Assembly (NCBI RefSeq): GCF_902702775.1
Contig: NZ_LR738724.1
Span: 868,001-932,000, forward strand
Source: Streptococcus suis
GTDB lineage: Bacteria > Bacillota > Bacilli > Lactobacillales > Streptococcaceae
Length of the DNA: 64,000 nucleotides
Direction: 5' to 3'
The notes under the pieces are model-generated. The model was not told the DNA's origin. It did no database searches and saw only the letters and a list, made by a program, of their open reading frames with translations. Position numbers and translations under genes: made by a program. Position 1 is the first letter of the stretch. Each line of letters starts with the position of its first letter. Positions 19,471-27,952 of this stretch are shown here, piece by piece.

Positions 19471-21210
19471 ATGAAATTTTTATCACGATATTTTAAGGAC
19501 TATATTAAGGAATCCATATTAGGTCCAGTTTTCAAACTATTGGAAGCTTGTTTTGAGCTTTTGGTACCATTAATTATCGCCTATATCGTTGATACAATTA
19601 TTCCAAATGGCAGCCAGGGAAACCTGGTTGCTATGCTTTTTTTACTGGTTGGTCTAGCATGTATTGGAATTATTGTTTCACTAATAGCGCAATATTATTC
19701 AGCTAAAGCAGCGGTTGGAGTGACTAAAGAGCTGACGAATGACTTGTATCAGAAGGTTCTTTCCCTTCCCAAGTCTAGCCGAGATATTCTTTCCTCATCC
19801 AGCTTGCTGACACGATTGACCAGCGACACTTTACAAATTCAAACGGGTATTAATACTTTTCTTCGTTTGTTTTTACGTGCTCCAATTGTCGTATTTGGTT
19901 CGCTCATCATGGCATTCTATATTAGCCCAAGTCTATCTGCCTATTTTCTAGGAATGATTATCCTATTGATTTTTATAGTGACAGTCATTTCTGTTATGAC
20001 CAGCCGTATTTATCAATCGATGCGAAAAGAATTAGATGGTTTGGTGGGGCAGGTACGTGAGACAGTGACTGGTTGGCGAGTGATTCGTGCATTTGGACAA
20101 AGAGAGCGGGAAATTAAGGCTTTTCAAGGCATAAATCAGATTTATAAGAAGCAACAGTTGCAGGCTGGTTTTTGGTCTAGTCTTTTATCACCATTGACAT
20201 TTTTAGTGGTCAACAGCACTTTACTCATTCTCATATGGCAGGGAAATATAGCCATTTCACACAATTTGTTGGAACAGGGGATGTTGGTCGCTCTTATCAA
20301 CTACCTTTTACAAATTTTAGTAGAATTGGTCAAGATGATTATGGTCGTGTCTACTCTCAACCAGACCTACATTTCAGCACAGCGTATTCAAGAGGTGTTT
20401 GAACAAGAATCTGAGGATGTAGAGTCTAGTTTGCCAAAAGTGGTTAGCGAGGATAAGGAGATCATCTTTTCTGTGCGCCATCTTTCCTTTTCTTATCCAA
20501 AATCTGCTGAGGAGTCCCTGTCTGACATTGCTTTTGACTTACGTAAGGGACAGTTTATGGGAATTATCGGGGGAACTGGGTCAGGTAAGTCCACCCTAGT
20601 AGATTTATTGCAGGCACTCTATTCAGTGCCAACAAATCAGCTCTCTCTCTTCATTGATGGAAAAAGTCCCAAGAATTTAAAAGAATGGCGGCAGCGAATT
20701 GCCATCGTTCCGCAACAGGCTCAGCTTTTTGCTGGAACTATTCGTTCTAATCTATCTTTAGGATTGGAAGAAATATCTGATAGTGACCTATGGTCTGCAT
20801 TAGAAATTGCACAGGCTAAATCTTTCATAGAGGATAAAGGTGGTTTGGATAGCCCTGTCGAAGCCTTTGGGAAGAATTTTTCTGGTGGACAGCGTCAACG
20901 TTTGACCATTGCACGTGCTATTTTACAGAAAGCACCGATTTTAATCTTGGATGATGCAACATCTGCTCTGGATTATCTGACGGAGAGTCGGTTATTGGCT
21001 GCGATTTGTCGTGAATTGCCTGAGCAAACCTTAATAATGGTATCTCAGAGAACCAATAGTTTACGGACAGCTGATCAGATTTTAGTCTTGGAACAAGGGC
21101 GTCAAGTGGGACTTGGCCGTCATGAAGACTTGCTGAGAAGCTCTGCTATTTATCAAGAAATTCACCAATCGCAACAACAAGGAGAGGAGGATAGCTATGG
21201 GACAATCTAG
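19471..21210 (+). CDS. Heterodimeric ABC exporter subunit with degenerate ATP site residues
   Basis: A 579-residue half-transporter: six transmembrane spans (about residues 15-300) and an ABC domain with Walker A GGTGSGKST and signature FSGGQRQR. The catalytic Glu after Walker B is Asp (LILDDATSALD) and the switch His is Gln (MVSQRTNS), so this subunit contributes the poorly hydrolysing site, as in LmrC/PatA/TM287-type heterodimers. It begins one base after pta and overlaps its partner by 14 bp. The substrate is unknown; drugs, lipids or peptides are possible. No MarR-type regulator is adjacent, so I do not equate it with SatA. Confidence 0.88.
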   Translation: MKFLSRYFKDYIKESILGPVFKLLEACFELLVPLIIAYIVDTIIPNGSQGNLVAMLFLLVGLACIGIIVSLIAQYYSAKAAVGVTKELTNDLYQKVLSLPKSSRDILSSSSLLTRLTSDTLQIQTGINTFLRLFLRAPIVVFGSLIMAFYISPSLSAYFLGMIILLIFIVTVISVMTSRIYQSMRKELDGLVGQVRETVTGWRVIRAFGQREREIKAFQGINQIYKKQQLQAGFWSSLLSPLTFLVVNSTLLILIWQGNIAISHNLLEQGMLVALINYLLQILVELVKMIMVVSTLNQTYISAQRIQEVFEQESEDVESSLPKVVSEDKEIIFSVRHLSFSYPKSAEESLSDIAFDLRKGQFMGIIGGTGSGKSTLVDLLQALYSVPTNQLSLFIDGKSPKNLKEWRQRIAIVPQQAQLFAGTIRSNLSLGLEEISDSDLWSALEIAQAKSFIEDKGGLDSPVEAFGKNFSGGQRQRLTIARAILQKAPILILDDATSALDYLTESRLLAAICRELPEQTLIMVSQRTNSLRTADQILVLEQGRQVGLGRHEDLLRSSAIYQEIHQSQQQGEEDSYGTI

Positions 21211-22939
21211 TTTTAAGGAACTGGTCAGATTGGTTTTACAACAGCCCCTTCGAATGTCCTTGATGTTGGTGGGAACTTTGGTGCAAGTGCTTCTGACAGT
21301 TTATCTGCCTATCTTGATTGGTCAGGCAGTCGATGCCGTATTGATAGCGGATGGTCAGGTCTTGCTAGGGATAATTGGCAAAATGGTGATGGTTATCTTG
21401 CTTAATACGCTGGTGCAATGGTATCTCCCACTAGTAACCAATCGCTTGGTTTACGGAATGGTGGCCGACTTGCGTGAACAGGTCTATGTGAAGCTGCACC
21501 AGATGCCCCTATCTTATCTGGATCGTCATTCAGTTGGTGATTTGGTGGCTCGTTTTTCAAGTGATAGTGAGCAATTAACAAATGGTCTCTTGATGATTTT
21601 CAATCAATTTTTCATTGGTATCTTGACTATTTTCCTAACTATTTTCACTATGGCTAGGCTTGACTTGACGATGATGTTGCTGGTTGTGGCATTAACTCCA
21701 GTTTCTCTGCTTGTGGCACGCTATATCGCTAAGAAATCCTATGGTTATTATAGACAACAGACTCAGGTACGTGGGAAGCAATCTCAGCATTTGGAAGAGT
21801 CCATCAGTCAATTGACACTGGTTCAATCTTTCAATGCTCAAGAGCAATTTACGAAGCATTTTCAAGTTGTGAATGACCAGTATGCGACCTATTCCCAACA
21901 GGCTATCTTTGCCTCTTCAACGGTCAATCCAAGCACTCGCTTTATCAATGCTATTATTTATGCCTTACTTGCAGGACTTGGAGCTCTGAGAATTATGGCA
22001 GGAAATTTTACAGTGGGGTCTCTGACAACTTTTCTCAATTATGCTAGTCAGTACAGCAAGCCTTTTAATGATATTTCCTCGGTCCTATCGGAATTGCAGA
22101 GCGCCTTAGCTTGTGCAGACAGGCTGTTTGCTATCTTGGCTCTAGATAGCATTGACGATCAGGCTGAGCGGAAAATTGATTCAGAGGAGCTGAAGGGAGC
22201 TATTTCCTTTGAAAATGTGTCTTTTTCCTATAGTCCTGATCGTTCTCTGATTGAACATCTGGATATTGCTGTCAAAGCTGGCCAAAAGGTAGCCATTGTT
22301 GGACCTACTGGTGCTGGTAAATCAACCATGATTAACCTGCTTATGCGTTTCTACGATGTAACGGCTGGTCAAATTGCTTTAGACGGGGTTCCGATTAGCC
22401 AGTACAGTCGTGAGAATCTTCGCAGACAGATTGGGATGGTTTTACAGGAGACATGGATCAAATCTGGTACCATTCATGATAATATTGCCTATGGCTATCC
22501 AAATGCCACGCGGGAATTGGTCATTGAGGCGGCTAAGGCGGCTAATGCAGACTTCTTTATTCGTCAGCTTCCGCAGGGGTACGATACAGTTTTGGCAGAT
22601 GGAGGTGAAGCCTTATCCCAGGGACAACGTCAGCTTTTGTCTATTGCGCGTGTCTTTGTTAAAATACCTAAAATCCTGATTTTAGATGAGGCGACTTCCT
22701 CTATTGATACACGGACAGAAATTTTAGTACAGGAAGCATTTGCCAAATTGATGGAAGGACGGACCAGCTTTATTATTGCTCATCGCCTATCAACCATTCA
22801 ATCAGCTGACTTGATTTTGGTCATGGTGGACGGAAAAATTGTTGAACAAGGGAATCATAGAGAGTTGATGAAGAAGCAAGGCGTTTATTATCAAATGCAA
22901 ACAAGTCAGCAGACAGAGGAGGATGAAAGTGTTAGATAA
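21197..22939 (+). CDS. Heterodimeric ABC exporter subunit with the catalytic residues
   Basis: A 580-residue half-transporter: six membrane spans, Walker A GPTGAGKST, Walker B LILDEATSSID with the catalytic Glu, and switch His in IIAHRLST. Its own signature is LSQGQRQ in place of LSGGQ, which matches the non-canonical signature that pairs with the degenerate site of the partner. So the two genes encode complementary halves of one pump with a single full ATPase site. It is translationally coupled by 14 bp overlap to the first subunit. Confidence 0.9.
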   Translation: MGQSSFKELVRLVLQQPLRMSLMLVGTLVQVLLTVYLPILIGQAVDAVLIADGQVLLGIIGKMVMVILLNTLVQWYLPLVTNRLVYGMVADLREQVYVKLHQMPLSYLDRHSVGDLVARFSSDSEQLTNGLLMIFNQFFIGILTIFLTIFTMARLDLTMMLLVVALTPVSLLVARYIAKKSYGYYRQQTQVRGKQSQHLEESISQLTLVQSFNAQEQFTKHFQVVNDQYATYSQQAIFASSTVNPSTRFINAIIYALLAGLGALRIMAGNFTVGSLTTFLNYASQYSKPFNDISSVLSELQSALACADRLFAILALDSIDDQAERKIDSEELKGAISFENVSFSYSPDRSLIEHLDIAVKAGQKVAIVGPTGAGKSTMINLLMRFYDVTAGQIALDGVPISQYSRENLRRQIGMVLQETWIKSGTIHDNIAYGYPNATRELVIEAAKAANADFFIRQLPQGYDTVLADGGEALSQGQRQLLSIARVFVKIPKILILDEATSSIDTRTEILVQEAFAKLMEGRTSFIIAHRLSTIQSADLILVMVDGKIVEQGNHRELMKKQGVYYQMQTSQQTEEDESVR

Positions 22940-23315
22940 ATTAAACTTACAACCGATTACGGTTTTAGATGACTATCAAGCTACAATGCTCAATGAGAAA
23001 GAGGTGCTACTGACTACTACGGTGACGGAAAAATCTCTCAATCCATACGGCATAGCACATGGAGGCTTTCTTTTCACATTGGCAGATTCAGTTGCAGGTC
23101 TGACAACGGTAGCAAGGGGGGCTTATTCTGTTACCCTACAGTCCAATATCCATTATATGAAGGCAGCTAATCTTGGTGATACCTTATCCGTCACTGGTTC
23201 TTGCACACATGATGGAAGCAGGACAAAGGTCGTCGAAGTTAAGATAGAAAACCAAGATAAACAGCTACTTGCTTCAGCAAGCTTTACCATGTTTGTAACA
23301 GGCAAAGTAGAATAA
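22929..23315 (+). CDS. PaaI-type hotdog thioesterase
   Basis: About 128 residues with the hotdog-fold motif GIAHGGFLFTLADSVAGL, where the Asp is the likely catalytic residue. It probably hydrolyses acyl-CoA or aryl-CoA thioesters. I prefer the GTG at 22929, since AGAGGAGG lies 6 bases upstream; the ATG at 22923 directly abuts that ribosome-binding site. It overlaps the exporter gene by about 11 bp and ends its operon. Substrate unknown. Confidence 0.82.
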   Translation: MLDKLNLQPITVLDDYQATMLNEKEVLLTTTVTEKSLNPYGIAHGGFLFTLADSVAGLTTVARGAYSVTLQSNIHYMKAANLGDTLSVTGSCTHDGSRTKVVEVKIENQDKQLLASASFTMFVTGKVE

Positions 23316-23388
23316 AATTCTTCGAACATCAAAAACAGACAGTCTTGGCTAGATTTAGAGAAACAAATTCATTCGCTCAATCTCCAAC

Positions 23389-23415
23389 CTCCAAAGGTTC
23401 CCCAAACCTTTGGAG
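23389..23415 (+). terminator. Hairpin between thioesterase gene and mutY
   Basis: A perfect 11-bp inverted repeat (CTCCAAAGGTT / AACCTTTGGAG) with a 5-base loop. Only a weak T-rich stretch follows, so termination efficiency is uncertain. Confidence 0.65.
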
Positions 23416-23477
23416 CTAGTTTGATTTTGATTATAAACGATATAAGGGAGTTGGCAAAAGCTGACTCCCTTTCTTTG

Positions 23478-23486
23478 TGTTATACT
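23478..23486 (+). promoter_or_regulatory. mutY: Extended -10 promoter of mutY
   Basis: TGTTATACT: an extended -10 with no good -35. The predicted transcription start (about 7 bases after the -10) falls on the mutY ATG at 23493. Confidence 0.6.
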
Positions 23487-23492
23487 AGATGT

Positions 23493-24644
23493 ATGTTAGA
23501 TTTGAAAGAATATGGAATCGAAATGTGGCCGGAGGAAAAGATTCAAGCTTTTCGCAAGGCACTCTTAGATTGGTATGATGCTAATAAACGTGACTTGCCT
23601 TGGAGAAGGACAAGGGACCCATATGCTATATGGGTTTCTGAAATCATGCTTCAACAGACAAGAGTAGACACGGTCCTTCCTTATTATGAACGTTTTCTCC
23701 ATCACTTGCCTACGATTAGTGATTTAGCACAAGCACCAGAGGAGGTCATTCTCAAACTCTGGGAGGGATTGGGCTATTATTCGCGCGTGCGGAATATGCA
23801 AAAGGCGGCTCAGCAAATGGTGGAAGATTTTGATGGGCAATTTCCGACCACGCATGCAGTCATTTCAAGCCTAAAGGGCATTGGTCCCTATACTGCTGGA
23901 GCAATTTCCAGTATTGCTTTTAATTTGCCAGAACCAGCGGTAGATGGCAATGTGATGCGGGTTCTCAGCCGCTTGTTTGAGGTTGATTATGATATTGGTT
24001 TGCCTGCCAATCGCAAGATTTTCCAAGCGATGATGGAAATCTTGATAGATCCTGACAGGCCGGGCGATTTCAACCAAGCCCTGATGGATCTGGGGTCGGA
24101 TATTGAATCGCCAGTTAATCCACGTCCCCAGGACAGCCCAGTCAAAGCCTTTAGCGCAGCCTACTTAAACGGTACAATGGATAAGTATCCAATCAAAGCA
24201 CCAAAGAAAAAGCCGATTCCCGTGGCCTACCAGGGATTTCTCATTAGAAATAAAGACAATCAATTTTTATTGGAAAAAAATAATGAAGCAGGTCTTTTAT
24301 CAGGTTTCTGGTCTTTTCCGCTTTTGGAAAAAGGAGCAATTGTTGACAAACAAGTCTCTCTCTTTGAAGTTGCAGAAGAAGTTGTTGAGCCAGATATTCG
24401 GCAGAGCTTTACGGAACTTTATGGTCTGACTGTTGATTGGCAAGAGCAAGAATTTGATACCGTCCAGCACATTTTTAGTCACCGCAAATGGCAGATAGAA
24501 ATGGTAGAAGGTGTGGCAGAAACACTTAACCTTCCAGAATCAAAAGAATTGAAATGGGTTTCTGTAGAAGATTTTCCTACCTACCCATTTGCTAAGCCGC
24601 AACAAAAAATGTGGGAAACCTTCATCAAGGAAAAAGAAAAGTAA
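23493..24644 (+). CDS. mutY: A/G-specific adenine glycosylase MutY
   Basis: A 383-residue glycosylase that removes A paired with 8-oxoG. I start at MLDLKEYGIEMW, which matches pneumococcal MutY; the frame is open upstream to 23421 but the promoter lies inside that part. Features are the helix-hairpin-helix LKGIGPYTAGA with the catalytic Asp in VDGNVMRVLSR, and the C-terminal NUDIX-like domain for 8-oxoG recognition. The FeS cluster cysteines found in most MutY are absent: the region GSDIESPVNPRPQDSPVKAFSAA has no Cys, as in other streptococci. There is no Shine-Dalgarno sequence, which suggests a leaderless mRNA. Confidence 0.92.
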   Translation: MLDLKEYGIEMWPEEKIQAFRKALLDWYDANKRDLPWRRTRDPYAIWVSEIMLQQTRVDTVLPYYERFLHHLPTISDLAQAPEEVILKLWEGLGYYSRVRNMQKAAQQMVEDFDGQFPTTHAVISSLKGIGPYTAGAISSIAFNLPEPAVDGNVMRVLSRLFEVDYDIGLPANRKIFQAMMEILIDPDRPGDFNQALMDLGSDIESPVNPRPQDSPVKAFSAAYLNGTMDKYPIKAPKKKPIPVAYQGFLIRNKDNQFLLEKNNEAGLLSGFWSFPLLEKGAIVDKQVSLFEVAEEVVEPDIRQSFTELYGLTVDWQEQEFDTVQHIFSHRKWQIEMVEGVAETLNLPESKELKWVSVEDFPTYPFAKPQQKMWETFIKEKEK

Positions 24645-24672
24645 AAAAGTTGACTTTGGAGCACATAATTAT

Positions 24673-24701
24673 TTGAAAGCGTTTTATAATAGTGGTATAA
24701 T
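24673..24701 (+). promoter_or_regulatory. Strong promoter of the structured intergenic region
   Basis: TTGAAA, 17-bp spacer, TATAAT (24696-24701). The -35 overlaps TGAAAGCGTTTTAT, a 12-of-14 match to the CcpA cre consensus. No gene starts within 450 bases downstream on this strand. Confidence 0.75.
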
Positions 24702-24707
24702 CTAATT

Positions 24708-25200
24708 GAAAAAAGGAAAGAGTTAGTTAAGATGTTGAACGCCATCTGAATTACTGAAAGGAGTTCTTTAGCGTTCGTAGAAGTGTATATACTATTAGCC
24801 ATCTTTCTCTAATAAAAAGAGAGGGATGCTAGTAGGGGGAAAAGTCCGTTATCCCTGTTTTATATCTATTTGTGATATCCATTGTCAAATGCATAGCATT
24901 AACTCATTATTTAGCCTTGCTACCCGGTTCAATCAGAAGTAGGCTAAGATTATTCGTGTCGTAACTACTATGTGTTCAAGATGTTGTAACTTTTGAACAT
25001 AACCTTAGAAAATCACAAAAACCTCTAGCGATTTTCATCATAATAAGCAATCTCCACACTTTAGACAAATAGTAAGAGGACAATCAGAGACATAAGGGTA
25101 GCAGAATAATTATTTAATCATTAACTTGTTGTCAAATAACTATCTGGTAATGGACTTTTCCAATTTGACATATAAAAGGAGGCTGTCATAGCCTCCTTTT
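24708..25200 (+). ncRNA. Candidate structured RNA (unidentified)
   Basis: No convincing gene lies between mutY and the next coding region (24645-25315). From the promoter to a strong terminator the sequence has several stems: GAACGC/GCGTTC (24737-24776), a long helix of about 17 pairs with wobbles (24792-24835), TTAGCCT/AGGCTAA (24911-24947), TGTTCAA/TTGAACA (24973-24999) and GAAAATC/GATTTTC (25008-25036). I cannot match it to tmRNA, RNase P RNA, SRP RNA or a T-box. It could be 6S-like, a new RNA, or several short RNAs. The ends are estimated. Confidence 0.45.
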
Positions 25201-25202
25201 AC
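25174..25202 (+). terminator. Strong terminator ending the candidate RNA
   Basis: AAAAGGAGGCT-GTCAT-AGCCTCCTTTT, a perfect 11-bp stem. It is symmetric and may also stop transcripts of the minus-strand repressor gene. Confidence 0.9.
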
Positions 25203-25315
25203 TGTGCTTTTCAGTTTGTTTTCAGTAGGAAAAAAAGCCAGCTATACGAACAGACTTTCCAAAACTAGATGGAGGAATGTAGCCAATATAACTAGTGATT
25301 AACTAGGCTTAGAAA

Positions 25316-26116
25316 TCAATCTGGACTATAAATATCTACAACTTGACCAATAGGTCGAATATCGTCTTCTGGGCTAAAATAGATGTCATCATAGTCAGAA
25401 TTGAGTGATTGCAAATAGTCACCTTTGAACTTTTTAACAAAATTTTCGCCATTGACTGAAAAAATTCCAATCGTATTTAGAGGAATATGAGGAGTTAGGC
25501 GAATGAAGAGATAGTCTCCATCCTTGATATGCGGAGCCATAGAATCTCCCACAACCTGAGCGATTGTATCATAAGATTGGTTATTCGGAATCTCATCGTT
25601 ATAGAACGATACAAGATTGTTCATATCTGTATCCTGCCAGTAACCTGTACCGGCAGAAACCTTACCAGGAACAGGTAATTCGATTCGCTCCCGGTAGTCA
25701 TCCAAGTGAAGAATAGAAGCAGAAGGAGTAACTGAGGCAGTTTGCATAGCTGCTAACTGTTCTTGACCAAAAGTTAACCATCGTGCATGGAAATCACCTT
25801 TTAATTCATTGTCCAAGGTTTGAACCTCTGGATGAATAGGCTGTTGAAAGAGTTTAAATTGGGAAGGAGTAATCGTTAAAGCTATATCCTGATTGGAATC
25901 TAGTTGCTCGATTAGCTCACCAACCGATATAGCCATGCCCTTAGCGACTTTTTCTAGTGTATCCATCGTTGGCAGGAGAGCTTTTTTGGTTTTGGGATGC
26001 TGGTTCTTTTCCAACATAGAAATATAGCCTTTTGTTAAACCAGATAATTCAGCGAATTTATCCATTGATAATTTATTCTTGCTTCGGTATTCTTTTAAAA
26101 TATCACCTAAAATCAT
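25316..26116 (-). CDS. XRE-S24 (LexA/HdiR-like) self-cleaving repressor
   Basis: A 266-residue protein with an N-terminal helix-turn-helix (residues 10-60: KLSMDKFAELSGLTKGYISML) and a C-terminal S24 peptidase domain with the catalytic Ser in VGDSMAPHI and Lys in FVKKFKG. A candidate Ala-Gly cleavage site lies in KVSAGTGYW. This is the layout of lactococcal HdiR, which is cleaved after DNA damage. It is divergent from two unknown genes and shares a short intergenic region holding a palindrome over one promoter, so it probably represses itself, them, or both. Confidence 0.85.
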   Translation of the reverse strand: MILGDILKEYRSKNKLSMDKFAELSGLTKGYISMLEKNQHPKTKKALLPTMDTLEKVAKGMAISVGELIEQLDSNQDIALTITPSQFKLFQQPIHPEVQTLDNELKGDFHARWLTFGQEQLAAMQTASVTPSASILHLDDYRERIELPVPGKVSAGTGYWQDTDMNNLVSFYNDEIPNNQSYDTIAQVVGDSMAPHIKDGDYLFIRLTPHIPLNTIGIFSVNGENFVKKFKGDYLQSLNSDYDDIYFSPEDDIRPIGQVVDIYSPD

Positions 26117-26142
26117 GGTTGTCTCCTTATCTGTTTAACTAA

Positions 26143-26170
26143 TTATACCATTAAAAAATATTTTTTGCAA
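26143..26170 (-). promoter_or_regulatory. Promoter of the HdiR-like repressor gene
   Basis: Minus strand: TTGCAA, 16-17 bp spacer, TATAAT (26148-26143). A half-site GTTTAAC lies next to the -10, matching half of the palindrome at 26174-26193. Confidence 0.75.
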
Positions 26171-26173
26171 TTT

Positions 26174-26215
26174 TTGTTTAACGCGTTTGACAAAAAATCA
26201 AAACGGTGTTATGAT
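26174..26215 (+). promoter_or_regulatory. Promoter with overlapping operator of the divergent genes
   Basis: TTGACA (26187-26192), 17-bp spacer, TATGAT (26210-26215). The imperfect palindrome TTGTTTAACGCGTTTGACAA (26174-26193; 8 of 10 pairs) covers the -35 box. It is the best candidate operator for the HdiR-like repressor. Confidence 0.7.
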
Positions 26216-26246
26216 AATCTCACAAAAAGAAAAATAGGAGTCGCAA

Positions 26247-26717
26247 ATGAAAAGGATGACAGAGATTTCTTGGAATGATATTTATAAAGAGTGGGAAACC
26301 TATGCTAATCATTTTGGTTTGACGACTCCGATAAATGCTGAAAAATTGCGAAATCAGAAATCGAAGGATTTTGGAAAAGGAGGTCTGATTACGCTGGACT
26401 TATTAGCCGATTACGATGCTGATTCTGAGAAGACCGCAGCTATTTGGGTAGCTTCATTTTGTAGAGATTTAATACAAGATTATGCATATTTACTAAATGG
26501 TAGAGCCTATCTTACAGTCAATCAGATTTATTTTCAGGCACTCAAACAATTCCAGTCAGAAGCAGTAATATGGTCAAAACCTCTCACACGATTGCAACCG
26601 AAGTTATTTGTATCTTATCGTTTGTTGGAAAATCTTGATTTAAGTCATTATTCTTGTGTAGTTGAGTTAGCAATGTTGCAGGCTAGTATGGTTCGGACAC
26701 AGATATTAGAAAAGTAA
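26247..26717 (+). CDS. Hypothetical protein, possible HdiR-controlled gene
   Basis: A 156-residue protein I do not recognise. The start has AGGAG seven bases upstream. It is predicted soluble, mostly helical, with no signal peptide, membrane span or catalytic motif that I can see. It is the first gene after the operator-covered promoter and is followed 19 bases later by another unknown gene on the same strand, so the two form a unit divergent from the repressor. A role in the response that removes the repressor is an inference from position. Confidence 0.7.
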   Translation: MKRMTEISWNDIYKEWETYANHFGLTTPINAEKLRNQKSKDFGKGGLITLDLLADYDADSEKTAAIWVASFCRDLIQDYAYLLNGRAYLTVNQIYFQALKQFQSEAVIWSKPLTRLQPKLFVSYRLLENLDLSHYSCVVELAMLQASMVRTQILEK

Positions 26718-26736
26718 TTATAACAGGAGAATGAAA

Positions 26737-27279
26737 ATGTTTAATTTGTTGAATAAGAAAGCTGAAGTATCGAAAGTTGCAGAGTATTGGAATGATACTT
26801 TGATAGAAAGAGGAATTTTGAGCGCTGATGAATTGCTTGAAGGAAAATGCTGGAGATGTAAAAGTTCTCATGGTGTAGCTGTGTGTCAGATTGTATCAAG
26901 CAAATGGAGCAAGGATACGAGCCTGGCTAATCAGATGGTCCTCTGTCTATCCTGTCAGCATGAAAAACCTAATGTAGCCGATACAGAAATTGTGTGGCAA
27001 TGGTTAGAAGTTGAGAATAATGAACGTTACTGGACACTACAAGGTATGGCAGAATATGAGAAAATGTATAAAAAATCAGTACTTCAAGAGTTATGGGATA
27101 TGGGAATTAGAGATGGTGAAGAAGTCGAGATGCTTGTAAATAAAGTAACTAGCCTTTCTCGTAAGAATGATATTGTTTTAAATAGAGCAACCTTAGCAGG
27201 ATTATTTCGCTGTGAAATTGAACAAATGCGTCGAAAGGCATTTCTAAATTGGACAGGAATTTTTAAGCTAGTCAGTTAA
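26737..27279 (+). CDS. Hypothetical protein with four-cysteine zinc-finger-like motif
   Basis: About 180 residues; not recognised. I choose the ATG at 26737 (MFNLLNKKAEVSK), with AGGAG 7 bases upstream; the ATG at 26731 abuts that site. CWRCKSSHGVAVC and CLSCQHEKP (about residues 35-75) form a CxxC...CxxC pair likely to bind zinc, and CWRC...HGVAVC resembles small HNH-like or finger domains. The rest is helical and charged. It is the second gene of the unit behind the HdiR-type operator and ends with a clear terminator. Confidence 0.68.
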   Translation: MFNLLNKKAEVSKVAEYWNDTLIERGILSADELLEGKCWRCKSSHGVAVCQIVSSKWSKDTSLANQMVLCLSCQHEKPNVADTEIVWQWLEVENNERYWTLQGMAEYEKMYKKSVLQELWDMGIRDGEEVEMLVNKVTSLSRKNDIVLNRATLAGLFRCEIEQMRRKAFLNWTGIFKLVS

Positions 27280-27330
27280 CCGATACAGTTGTAGGAAAAC
27301 ATCTCATGCTGATTGGAGTAACAGATAAAT

Positions 27331-27385
27331 AAAAAAACGCATCAGATTAGAATCTTAAAGGAAGAAGTCTGATGATGCGTTTATG
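27331..27385 (+). terminator. Terminator after the unknown two-gene unit
   Basis: AAACGCATCA...TGATGCGTTTAT, a perfect 10-bp outer stem with A and T flanks, and a long interior. Transcripts from both sides could use it. Confidence 0.75.
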
Positions 27386-27453
27386 GGATTATATTTCAGC
27401 TAATAAAAATTGGAGTGAATGCTTTTGAATTATAGCTATTAAAATTATGGCGG

Positions 27454-27780
27454 TTATTCGATGTTAGAAATAAAACGATTCTCCTTTCTAGAAAATCGGT
27501 AACCGCAATGTTGACAACGATAATAAGTCCGATCAGCTTCATAGAGCATTGCAAACATAGCTCCCTCTATGCCATTGATTGCATGACCAATCATACCGGC
27601 TTTACGAGAATATCTTTTTTGTGTTGGAACGTAAGTTTGCAGTTTTATTGACTTACATTTTGGACATTTGAGCGCTTGTTTAGTGTCCATATTATTAGGA
27701 TGGCATCTGCGATAGATGCTATAAGAGATTATTAGTGCTATGAGGATAATCGGACCGATATATTCTATTAAGGTATTCAT
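27454..27780 (-). CDS. Small membrane protein with zinc ribbon
   Basis: A 108-residue protein. An N-terminal transmembrane segment (about residues 8-24, IGPIILIALIISYSIY) is followed by a cytoplasmic zinc ribbon formed by CPKCKS and CQHCGYR. I do not recognise it further. It stands alone between two terminator-bounded units. No phage or plasmid marker is nearby. Confidence 0.65.
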   Translation of the reverse strand: MNTLIEYIGPIILIALIISYSIYRRCHPNNMDTKQALKCPKCKSIKLQTYVPTQKRYSRKAGMIGHAINGIEGAMFAMLYEADRTYYRCQHCGYRFSRKENRFISNIE

Positions 27781-27857
27781 AATCTTATTGTAAATCTTGT
27801 CCTTATTTTATTCAAGGAAAATGAATATTATTTTTCTAGAATAACTGATCCTATGGC

Positions 27858-27874
27858 TATAGTTGTTAACTATA
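27858..27874 (+). promoter_or_regulatory. Met-box (MetR/MtaR-type operator)
   Basis: TATAGTTGTTAACTATA, a perfect palindrome in its arms. It fits the streptococcal Met-box TATAGTTTSAAACTATA except for the three central bases. It lies about 60 bases upstream of the -10-like TAGAAT (27920-27925) of the sulfhydrylase gene. Confidence 0.8.
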
Positions 27875-27952
27875 CATATCTCTAATATTTAAGAATTAGT
27901 CAAGATGGTAAAAATGAGGTAGAATACAGAAAAAGACCAAAGGAGTACCTTT

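Noticed and set aside
19471..22939. Naming the ABC pair satAB (fluoroquinolone efflux)
   Set aside because: No MarR-type satR-like gene is adjacent and the neighbours are pta and a thioesterase, so identity is not supported.
24708..25200. Calling the region tmRNA, RNase P RNA, SRP RNA or a T-box
   Set aside because: None of the conserved ends or motifs that I know for these RNAs is found, and no amino acid gene follows on the same strand.
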